Below are positions 1 through 5,118 of a DNA stretch of 5,118 nt, piece after piece. The stretch is taken from positions 1-5,118 of the forward strand of contig JAHEDF010000325.1 in NCBI GenBank assembly GCA_024641365.1, given 5' to 3'. Position 1 is the stretch's first letter, and each line of letters starts with the position of its first letter. Source of the DNA: Planctomycetota bacterium (GTDB lineage Bacteria; Planctomycetota; UBA11346). The translations under genes and the position numbers were made by a program. The notes under the pieces were generated by a model. It was given only the letters and a program-made list of their open reading frames with translations. It was not told where the DNA came from and searched no databases.

Positions 1-1
1 C

Positions 2-19
2 TAGGGTCCGTCGTCCCTA
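2..19 (+). repeat. Short inverted repeat in the moxR leader
   Basis: TAGGG at 2-6 is complementary to CCCTA at 15-19 across an 8-base loop. The loop contains GTCC words like those in the octamer array after moxR. The five-pair stem could be a small leader hairpin or the tail of an upstream element. It has no T-run, so it is not a convincing terminator. The upstream context is cut off by the window edge. Confidence 0.25.
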
Positions 20-27
20 CCGATCCC

Positions 28-31
28 GGAG
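28..31 (+). promoter_or_regulatory. Shine-Dalgarno site of moxR
   Basis: GGAG ends 8 bases before the ATG at 40. This spacing suits the ATG and is far too short for the in-frame TTG at 34, so it decides the start. Confidence 0.7.
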
Positions 32-39
32 TTTTGCTC

Positions 40-1011
40 ATGAATGCCCCAGCCGCTGCTTTTGCCGATGCCGCTCAGCCCTTACGACAAGTCGAAGCTG
101 AAATTGGAAAGGTATTAGTTGGCCAACGTGATTTGGTCCGCCGACTGCTTATTGGCCTTCTATGTGATAGCCATTTGCTGCTCGAAGGCGTTCCAGGTCT
201 GGCCAAAACCACCGTGGTCAAAACCTTGGCACAAGCCATGTCGGCAAAATTCAGCCGCGTGCAATTTACCCCCGATCTCTTGCCTGCGGACATCATTGGC
301 ACCCGTATCTATGCGGGCGGAGATTTCACCACGCGGCTCGGGCCTATTTTTGCCCAAGTCGTCTTGGCGGACGAAATTAATCGCGCCCCAGCAAAAGTGC
401 AGTCGGCGCTACTCGAAGCCATGCAAGAACGCCAGGTCACTATTGGCGAAGAAACTTTCCCGCTCCCCAAACCGTTTTTAGTTTTAGCGACACAAAATCC
501 ACTCGAGCAAGAAGGCACCTACCCATTGCCGGAAGCGCAAACCGACCGTTTTTTAATGAAGGTCAAAGTCGATTATCCGGCGGCAAGCGAAGAACGATTA
601 ATTTTAGATCGCGCCATTAATCGTGATGGCGCTACCATCAATACTGTTTTAAGCATTGAAGCATTACAACTCGCCCAACGTACACTCGATAGCGTGCATA
701 TGGATGATCGCATTAAAGATTATTGCGTTAATTTAGTACGTGCGACTCGCGATCCGAAAGAAGCCGGCATTACGTCTTTAGTCGGTATGATTGATGTACC
801 GGCAAGTCCGCGCGCAACCATTTCATTAGCAATTGCCGCACGTGCACAGGCGTTCCTCGACGGACGTGGATTTGTAACACCACAAGATGTTAAGGCGATT
901 GCGCCGGATGTTTTACGTCACCGCATTCACCCCTCGTATGAAGCGGAGGCAGAATCATTATCAAGTGACGCATTGGTCGAACGCTTATTAGAACATGTGC
1001 AGGTGCCCTAA
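40..1011 (+). CDS. moxR: MoxR-family AAA+ ATPase
   Basis: Cytoplasmic AAA+ ATPase of the MoxR family (AAA_3 type), thought to act as a chaperone-like remodeler of vWA partner proteins. Numbered from the ATG at 40 (323 aa), it has a Walker A motif GVPGLAKT at residues 50-57, a Walker B motif with the catalytic acids D111 and E112 followed by INRAP, a sensor 1 motif ATQNP at 150-154, the MoxR signature EAQTDRF at 165-171 with arginine finger R170, and a sensor 2 arginine in ASPR at 255-258. The C-terminal helical lid follows and the length is normal for the family. An in-frame TTG at 34 would lie only 2 bases from the SD site, so the ATG at 40, 8 bases from GGAG, is preferred. The genes downstream are its expected vWA partners. 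Leucine codons change abruptly inside the gene: TTA is rare before about position 475 and dominant after. The MoxR assignment is very secure; its client is unknown. Confidence 0.96.
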   Translation: MNAPAAAFADAAQPLRQVEAEIGKVLVGQRDLVRRLLIGLLCDSHLLLEGVPGLAKTTVVKTLAQAMSAKFSRVQFTPDLLPADIIGTRIYAGGDFTTRLGPIFAQVVLADEINRAPAKVQSALLEAMQERQVTIGEETFPLPKPFLVLATQNPLEQEGTYPLPEAQTDRFLMKVKVDYPAASEERLILDRAINRDGATINTVLSIEALQLAQRTLDSVHMDDRIKDYCVNLVRATRDPKEAGITSLVGMIDVPASPRATISLAIAARAQAFLDGRGFVTPQDVKAIAPDVLRHRIHPSYEAEAESLSSDALVERLLEHVQVP

Positions 1012-1013
1012 GC

Positions 1014-1040
1014 GTCCGAAAGTCCGGGAGTCCGGAAGTC
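1014..1040 (+). repeat. Tandem octamer repeat GTCCGRRA, three copies plus a partial
   Basis: Starting 2 bases after the moxR stop codon there are three consecutive octamers, GTCCGAAA (1014-1021), GTCCGGGA (1022-1029) and GTCCGGAA (1030-1037), followed by a partial GTC (1038-1040). Units differ only at the two purine positions after GTCCG. A related GTCCGTCGTCC lies at 6-16 upstream of moxR. The period of 8 and the noncoding position argue against a coding origin. It could be a small microsatellite, a family of dispersed intergenic repeats, or a protein-binding array. The function is unknown. Confidence 0.7.
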
Positions 1041-1058
1041 TTTTAAATAGGATATTTT

Positions 1059-1087
1059 TTGTGATTGCCTGTTATTTCATTTATTTT
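1059..1087 (+). promoter_or_regulatory. Weak sigma70-like promoter candidate before the DUF58 gene
   Basis: TTGTGA at 1059-1064 and TATTTT at 1082-1087 are separated by 17 bases, each matching the consensus at 4 of 6 positions. A start near 1094 would leave a leader of about 40 bases before the ATG at 1135. In AT-rich sequence such pairs arise easily by chance, so this is only a candidate for an internal promoter. Confidence 0.2.
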
Positions 1088-1121
1088 TCTGAGCGCTCTT
1101 CGCATTTCCAGGGACATGCTT

Positions 1122-1126
1122 GGGAG
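1122..1126 (+). promoter_or_regulatory. Shine-Dalgarno site of the DUF58 gene
   Basis: GGGAG ends 8 bases before the ATG at 1135. An in-frame TTG at 1120 also has a purine-rich AGGGA 5 bases upstream. However, ATG is the stronger codon with ideal spacing, and the five extra residues would add nothing recognisable. The ATG is therefore preferred. Confidence 0.65.
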
Positions 1127-1134
1127 TGTCGTTT

Positions 1135-2082
1135 ATGAGCATCACTAAAGATTCGAATGCTAATCAGTCCGATGCTCTCGCTGATGTTTTGCGTCAGGTT
1201 AAAAAAATTGAATTGCGTACTAATCGCTTGGTGTCGTCACTCGCAGCAGGGCCCTATCGCTCTGCGTTTCGTGGCCAAGGCATGGCGTTTGAGGAAGTGC
1301 GCGAATATACGCCTGGTGATGATGTACGACAAATTGATTGGAACGTAACGGCACGCGCAAGCACGCCTTTTATTAAAGTATTTCGTGAAGAACGAGAACT
1401 CAATTTAGTTTTATTAGTCGATGTTAGCGGGTCTATGCGTTTTGGTGCAATTCCAGGCATTTCTCCGCGTGCAAAATTAGCATTGGCAGCAGAGGCCGCC
1501 GCTGTGGTTGCCGTTACCGCACTAAAAAATAATGATCGTATTGGTTTGGTTACTTTTAGCGATCGCACTGAATTACATTTACCCGCTCGTAAAGGACGCG
1601 GACATGTTGGACGCTTATTACGAGAAGTATTAGCTGCTCCGGCAACAACACGCCCAACCGATCTTGGACATGCATTAGATGAGCTGGTTCACGTTAGCAA
1701 ACGACGCTCGGTTTGTTTTTTAATTAGCGACTTTTTATTCACGCGCGGTGCAACTGATTTGCGTTTTAATGACGCTTTAGCTCGTGCTAGTCGTCGCCAC
1801 GATGTGGTTGGGCTACGCGTCTGTGATCCGTTGGAACACTCCTTACCTCACAGTTACGCGCCATACGTGCTGCAACATCCTGAAGGCCATGATATGGGTG
1901 TTTTTGCCGCCGGTCCTCGTGCACGGCAAGCCTACGAACATGCCTATGCAACTGCCCGCAGTGATGTGGTAAAAGCTTTCCGTGCGGCTGATTGTGATTT
2001 AGTTGATTTGCAAACGAATCAATCGGCATTCTCTGCCTTAGCGCGTTTCTTTCGAGAACGCCGTCGGAGGATTCGTGGTTAA
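1135..2082 (+). CDS. DUF58 protein with vWA-like MIDAS domain
   Basis: Predicted soluble cytoplasmic protein of 315 aa, the usual partner encoded next to MoxR ATPases. The DUF58 signature spans about residues 38-90: a glycine-rich stretch, VREYTPGDDVRQIDW at 55-69, then TARAS and a KVFREERE segment. It runs directly into a vWA-like core with VDVSGSM at 95-101. The MIDAS residues D96, S98 and S100 are present, with a likely T175 in RPTDLG and D199 in LISDF, so the metal site looks intact. There is no signal peptide or membrane helix. The C-terminus is strongly basic (RERRRRIRG), common in this family and perhaps used to contact membrane or partner. The 3' end overlaps the next gene by 8 bases, which implies translational coupling. 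By family knowledge the MoxR-DUF58 pair works together; the exact activity is not established. The assignment is very secure. Confidence 0.94.
   Translation: MSITKDSNANQSDALADVLRQVKKIELRTNRLVSSLAAGPYRSAFRGQGMAFEEVREYTPGDDVRQIDWNVTARASTPFIKVFREERELNLVLLVDVSGSMRFGAIPGISPRAKLALAAEAAAVVAVTALKNNDRIGLVTFSDRTELHLPARKGRGHVGRLLREVLAAPATTRPTDLGHALDELVHVSKRRSVCFLISDFLFTRGATDLRFNDALARASRRHDVVGLRVCDPLEHSLPHSYAPYVLQHPEGHDMGVFAAGPRARQAYEHAYATARSDVVKAFRAADCDLVDLQTNQSAFSALARFFRERRRRIRG
2066..2070 (+). promoter_or_regulatory. Shine-Dalgarno site inside the DUF58 gene, serving the BatD-like gene
   Basis: GGAGG lies within the last codons of the DUF58 gene, 4 bases before the GTG at 2075. The spacing is slightly short but the match is strong. 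It supports GTG at 2075 as the start, giving an 8-base overlap with the upstream stop. Confidence 0.6.
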
Positions 2083-3148
2083 GATTAGTTTTCTGCGCAG
2101 CCGCATCATCTCCTTTATAAGTGCATGTCTTTTTATAATTTCAGGACATGCCGTTGATGCGCCGTCGCCAGCGGCAACACCTGCAGCAACTCCCGCCACC
2201 AACACGACAGAGATTTCTTCAACGCCAAAACCAAGCATCCCACATTTTGGTGTGGAAATGTCGTTAAGTCGCACGGCGGTAAATGTAGGCGAAACCATTG
2301 TTGTCACGGTTACCTATCGCTGGCCAGCAGGCACCAAGTTAGTCACACCTGATGGAGAGCCAAATCCAGCACGCGATTTTGCCAATGAATTTGTCACTGA
2401 TTTACCGCCACCACAAACATTTAGCAGCGGCCAAGAAGAACGACGCGTTTTTACTATTACCCTGGCAGCACAACGTAATGGCGCCTGGGAATTACCGCGA
2501 CCAACACTTACCGTTCGACAACAAAATAATACCACTTCAACGGTTGCGTCACCAGTGTATGTGCAAGTCGGTACCGACAGCGCGCCGGCTTCATTACCAC
2601 CACCGCGCCCAATTTGGACACGCACTGAAGCACCAGAAGAACAATCTGCGCTACGATGGTGGTGGGTCGTTCTTATTGCTTTGATTTTGGCCGCCATTGC
2701 AGATTACCTAGTCAAGAAACAACGAAAAAATATTACTCACAAAACACCATGGGATGTATTTTATGATGATTGGCAACATGCGCAGGCAGCTGGTGATGGT
2801 AAAGAAGCTGGAGCGCGCCTTAGCTTGGGTTTACGTCGCTGTTTAGGCACAGTGTTTCGTTTTGATGGTCCGGCATCCACGGCAAAAGAAGCCGTTAATT
2901 TTTTACGCGCACGTCTACAAGACCAAGAACACCGTGATTTATCGCGACTCTTAGAACAATTAGATGGCCTTCGCTGGGCAGCAGATGATTTGCCCGCTGC
3001 AGCCGTGCAGCCACTTTTAGAAAATGGCCGCACCTGGACCACCAATTTAAAACACCGACTCGACGCAGAAGCCGAAGCTGCCAAACAAGCTAAACAAAAT
3101 AAAACAAATAACTCCACCCCCGAACCAACGACATCGACCAGCACGTGA
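2075..3148 (+). CDS. Membrane-anchored BatD-like protein with cytoplasmic tail
   Basis: Bitopic membrane protein of 357 aa, starting at GTG. Residues 1-26 look like a Sec signal peptide: basic residues at K3, R8 and R10, a hydrophobic core at 11-23, and possible cleavage after GHA at 26. An ISAC word at 15-18 resembles a lipobox, but the hydrophobic stretch before it is too short. A low-complexity Ala/Pro/Thr linker (29-56) leads to an exported beta-rich domain (about 58-166). Its pattern, LSRTAVNVGETIVVTVTYR at 64-82 and later a TITLAAQRNGAWELP segment, resembles the N-terminal repeats of BatD. A proline-rich stretch precedes one membrane helix (about 194-213), followed by KKQRK, which predicts a cytoplasmic C-terminus. 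The tail (about 224-333) is helical and resembles the C-terminal part of BatD and DUF4381 proteins. It ends in a polar, low-complexity stretch. The slot between DUF58 and BatA is where proteobacteria often carry a DUF4381 protein. Shorter than full BatD; the role is inferred. Confidence 0.72.
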   Translation: MVKISFLRSRIISFISACLFIISGHAVDAPSPAATPAATPATNTTEISSTPKPSIPHFGVEMSLSRTAVNVGETIVVTVTYRWPAGTKLVTPDGEPNPARDFANEFVTDLPPPQTFSSGQEERRVFTITLAAQRNGAWELPRPTLTVRQQNNTTSTVASPVYVQVGTDSAPASLPPPRPIWTRTEAPEEQSALRWWWVVLIALILAAIADYLVKKQRKNITHKTPWDVFYDDWQHAQAAGDGKEAGARLSLGLRRCLGTVFRFDGPASTAKEAVNFLRARLQDQEHRDLSRLLEQLDGLRWAADDLPAAAVQPLLENGRTWTTNLKHRLDAEAEAAKQAKQNKTNNSTPEPTTSTST

Positions 3149-4200
3149 ATTCTGAAACGATCGAATTAACCTCGCGCTTTAATGACCTGTGGTTTCTCGC
3201 CCTTGGTCTACTACCGCTTATTTTATTGTGGTGGCGGGAACGTCGTGGCGGTGCAACTTTTCCAGGGTTTGCATTAATTACTGAATCATTACGACCAAGT
3301 CGCGGACCTTGGTTATTCCGTTTAATTATGGCCAGTGGTTTAATATTTCTCACTTTTGCTATGGCACGTCCACAATTAGGACGCTCCATCATTGAGCGCG
3401 AACAATCTGGGCGTGATTTACAATTAGTGATCGACCTCTCAGGCAGTATGCAAGTTGATGATTTAAATGACGAAAGTGGTCGACGAATAGATCGCCTAGA
3501 AGCTGTTTGTACCGCCGCAAAACAATTTGTTAAAAACCGACCAAACGATCGTATTGGATTAGTCTTTTTTGGTGACCATGCACTGACCAGTTGTCCACTG
3601 ACTTATGATCACGAAACCGTTGACCAATTTATTGATCGCACAGAACATCAACAACGTGCCTTGTGGAATAGTGGACATGAGCGCGGGCTTTTAGGCAACG
3701 CTACGAATTTAGGACTTGGCATTGGTACGGCCTTGCGCGGGCTGAAAGATCCGAAATCAAAAGGTCGCGCCATTATTTTAATTACTGACGGAGCGGACTC
3801 ACGTGATCTTAAAGGATGGATTGATCCGCTAGAAGCAGCGCGACATGCGCGTGCAAGTGATGTGCGCCTCTATGGCATTGGTGTCGGAAATCCCACCGGC
3901 AGTCGCAGTGTACGCGATGCGTTTGGACGCTTAATGCTCAGTCGTTTGCCTGCTCATTTGCAGCCAGACATGAGTCGTTTAGAAGCCATTGTTGCGCAAG
4001 CTGATGGCAAGGCTTTTCGCGCTAATGACCGTGAAGGGTTAGAACAAGTATTTTCACGCATCGATGAATTAGAACCGACACCACGTTCCGTGCGCATGCG
4101 TGAAGATTTCACTGATCGCTTTATGTGGTTATTAGTGGCTGGCACTTTGTTAATTGGTTTAGGACTTGGCCTGGAACCACGCCTGCGGGGTGTCGCATGA
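3145..4200 (+). CDS. batA: BatA-like vWA membrane protein
   Basis: Inner-membrane protein of 351 aa with a vWA domain, BatA type. Two N-terminal membrane helices (about 14-31 and 58-76) flank a short basic loop (RERRGG). The vWA domain then runs from about 90 to 310. Its MIDAS motif is DLSGSM at 97-102, with T187 in GNATNLG and D215 in ITDGADS. Family-typical words include NDRIGLVFFGDHAL at 133-146, SCPLTYD at 149-155 and WIDPLEAA at 225-232. A last membrane helix (about 326-343) ends in a short basic tail. The topology predicts the vWA domain in the periplasm. The GTG start overlaps the upstream stop as GTGA. No SD site is visible before it and the next in-frame ATG falls inside the second membrane helix, so coupled re-initiation is likely. 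The segment at 167-186 before the MIDAS threonine appears longer than in typical BatA. Partners are BatB, the BatD-like protein and MoxR. Confidence 0.9.
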   Translation: MNSETIELTSRFNDLWFLALGLLPLILLWWRERRGGATFPGFALITESLRPSRGPWLFRLIMASGLIFLTFAMARPQLGRSIIEREQSGRDLQLVIDLSGSMQVDDLNDESGRRIDRLEAVCTAAKQFVKNRPNDRIGLVFFGDHALTSCPLTYDHETVDQFIDRTEHQQRALWNSGHERGLLGNATNLGLGIGTALRGLKDPKSKGRAIILITDGADSRDLKGWIDPLEAARHARASDVRLYGIGVGNPTGSRSVRDAFGRLMLSRLPAHLQPDMSRLEAIVAQADGKAFRANDREGLEQVFSRIDELEPTPRSVRMREDFTDRFMWLLVAGTLLIGLGLGLEPRLRGVA

Positions 4201-5118
4201 CGTGGGCAAATATTTATCTCCTCTGGCTATTTGTTCCGTTTGCTGTTTTGGCAATAACCGTGTGGTGGTGGCGCAGGCGCATACGCCGCGTTCATGCGGC
4301 CCTCGGTGCTGGTGTTCCACATTTAAATGGCGGCGTTGGTCGTGGTCGAGAAATTTTCCGCTCGCTTTTATTATGGAGTGGTTTTGGTTTATTAATTATT
4401 GCTCTTGCCGGCCCACGTTGGGGTGCACATGAAGAAAAACGCAGCAGTCGTGGTGCTGATGTTCTCCTTATTTTAGACTGTAGTCGATCGATGATGGCAA
4501 AAGATTTGCATCCGTATCGCTTAGAAGCAGCGCGACGCAAAGCATCTGATTTATTAGAATTAGCTCCTGAAACACGTTTAGCATTAATGCCATTCGCAGC
4601 AGTGCCGGTTTTACGCTGTCCGCTCACTGGCGATCATCACGCAATCGAATTAATGCTCCAAGATTGCACGCCCGATTTGTTTCCTGTTGAAAATGGTTAC
4701 CAAGGCACTGCCATCGGTGAAGCCATTCAGGCAGGCTTACGCATATTAAATAAACAAGTGGAACGCGGTCAGTCGATTTTAGTCATGAGTGATGGCGCGG
4801 ATGATAACGTGAACGCTGTGAAAGCTGCGGCAGAAACTGCCAAAAAAGCTGGCGTTCCTGTATATGGTATTTTCTTCGGCGATACGGAACGCGAAGTCAC
4901 ATTAGTGATCGATGGTAAAGAAGAGGTTATGACTGCAGATCGCTCTACCTTAGATAATTTAGCAAAGGAAACAGGCGGACTGTGCGTTAATGCTCGTGAT
5001 GATAATCAAGACATTACTTTAATTCACAATCATTTACGAACACATGTCGTGCAATTACCATGGGAAGAGCGGCGGCGCGTTGTACAAAGCGAGCGCTATC
5101 AATTAGCCGTACTACCTG
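4197..5118 (+). CDS. batB: BatB-like vWA membrane protein, partial at the right edge
   Basis: A second vWA membrane protein. The frame is open from the ATG at 4197 to the window end (307 codons seen, no stop), so the C-terminus is missing. Two membrane helices (about 5-25 and 56-72) flank a basic loop containing RRRIRR. The vWA domain starts near residue 86. Its MIDAS motif is DCSRSMM at 94-100, with a cysteine where Val or another hydrophobic residue is common. T171 (in YQGTAIGEAI) and D199 (in VMSDGAD) complete the site. The word HPYRLEAARRK at 105-115 fits the family pattern of proline-x-RLE-x-A-(K/R) after the MIDAS. The start overlaps the batA stop as ATGA, with a weak GGGG at 4187-4190 as possible SD site. 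The missing part should hold a third membrane helix and possibly TPR repeats, since BatB and BatC are fused in some lineages. BatB rather than a second BatA is chosen on order and the DxSRSM motif. Confidence 0.86.
   Translation, partial: MTWANIYLLWLFVPFAVLAITVWWWRRRIRRVHAALGAGVPHLNGGVGRGREIFRSLLLWSGFGLLIIALAGPRWGAHEEKRSSRGADVLLILDCSRSMMAKDLHPYRLEAARRKASDLLELAPETRLALMPFAAVPVLRCPLTGDHHAIELMLQDCTPDLFPVENGYQGTAIGEAIQAGLRILNKQVERGQSILVMSDGADDNVNAVKAAAETAKKAGVPVYGIFFGDTEREVTLVIDGKEEVMTADRSTLDNLAKETGGLCVNARDDNQDITLIHNHLRTHVVQLPWEERRRVVQSERYQLAVLP

Larger units (their letters stand above)
1041..1134. other. AT-rich spacer between moxR and the DUF58 gene
   Basis: This is the only noncoding stretch of any length inside the operon. 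Its first part is rich in A and T with several T-runs. It then holds an 8-base perfect palindrome GAGCGCTC at 1091-1098, and it ends with two purine-rich SD-like words (AGGGA at 1110-1114 and GGGAG at 1122-1126). I see no stem followed by a T-run, so no intrinsic terminator is evident, and no RNA gene. It may hold an internal promoter or set the ratio of ATPase to vWA proteins. Confidence 0.6.

Noticed and set aside
119..481. Plus-strand open frame of 120 codons inside moxR
   Set aside because: It overlaps the Walker A and Walker B region of moxR in another frame. The moxR frame carries all family motifs, so this one is a shadow.
1091..1098. GAGCGCTC palindrome considered as a terminator stem or operator
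   Set aside because: The stem has no loop of its own, does not extend by pairing and has no T-run after it. A single 8-base palindrome is too little for an operator call.
2117..2130. ISAC word in the signal peptide considered as a lipobox
   Set aside because: Only about seven hydrophobic residues precede the cysteine and the hydrophobic stretch continues past it, so ordinary signal peptidase cleavage after GHA fits better.
2314..2697. Minus-strand open frame of 127 codons opposite the BatD-like gene
   Set aside because: It lies wholly inside a well-supported gene, its product is low in recognisable pattern, and it has no visible SD site. It is a codon-bias shadow.
2761..3144. Minus-strand open frame of 127 codons, rich in Ser, Arg and Cys
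   Set aside because: It is antisense to the tail of the BatD-like gene. The composition reflects the reverse complement of Ala- and Gln-rich codons and no domain is visible.
4166..4432. Plus-strand open frame of 88 codons across the batA/batB junction
   Set aside because: It lies in a different frame from both genes and is Cys- and Trp-rich without pattern. The batB frame from 4197 has clear membrane helices and a MIDAS motif.
1..5118. A new defence or mobile system
   Set aside because: The AAA+ and vWA combination can recall some defence ternary systems. However, the gene set and order match the housekeeping-type MoxR/Bat operon, and there is no nuclease, integrase, insertion sequence or att-like repeat in the window.

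Overview
The window holds most of a MoxR/Bat-type operon, all on the plus strand: a MoxR-family AAA+ ATPase, a DUF58 protein with a von Willebrand factor A (vWA) fold, a membrane-anchored BatD-like protein, a BatA-like vWA membrane protein, and a BatB-like vWA membrane protein that runs off the right edge. No RNA genes, mobile elements, CRISPR arrays or convincing terminators were seen. The minus strand and the other frames contain only shadows of these five genes.

Layout. Bases 1-39 are a short leader with a good Shine-Dalgarno (SD) site for moxR (40-1011). A 123-base gap follows. It starts with a tandem octamer repeat (GTCCGRRA), continues as an AT-rich stretch with a weak promoter-like pair, and ends in the SD site of the DUF58 gene (1135-2082). 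From there the genes overlap: the DUF58 gene and the BatD-like gene by 8 bases, the BatD-like gene and batA by 4 (GTGA), and batA and batB by 4 (ATGA). The last four genes are therefore almost certainly one transcript with coupled translation. moxR may share it or be partly separate.

How the genes work together (family knowledge plus inference). MoxR ATPases are thought to act as chaperone-like remodelers paired with vWA proteins that bind metal through a MIDAS site. Here one ATPase is followed by three vWA-fold proteins: one soluble (DUF58) and two in the membrane with the vWA domain predicted in the periplasm. All three keep the DxSxS, Thr and Asp MIDAS residues. The BatD-like protein has a signal peptide, an exported beta-rich domain, one membrane helix and a cytoplasmic helical tail, so it could link the cytoplasmic ATPase/DUF58 side to the periplasmic vWA domains. 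Bat operons were named for aerotolerance in Bacteroides and are linked to envelope stress, but their biochemical substrate is not established. The sequence here does not reveal one.

Organism. SD-led starts, a Sec signal peptide and moderate GC content suggest a Gram-negative-type bacterium. The gene order and protein style (a two-part BatD-like protein between DUF58 and BatA) remind me of the Verrucomicrobiota/PVC group, perhaps Opitutales-like. This is a weak recollection-based guess, and a gammaproteobacterium is the main alternative.

The system is a known type. The less ordinary points are the composite third gene, the sharp change in leucine codon choice inside moxR, and the GTCCG octamer array after moxR.
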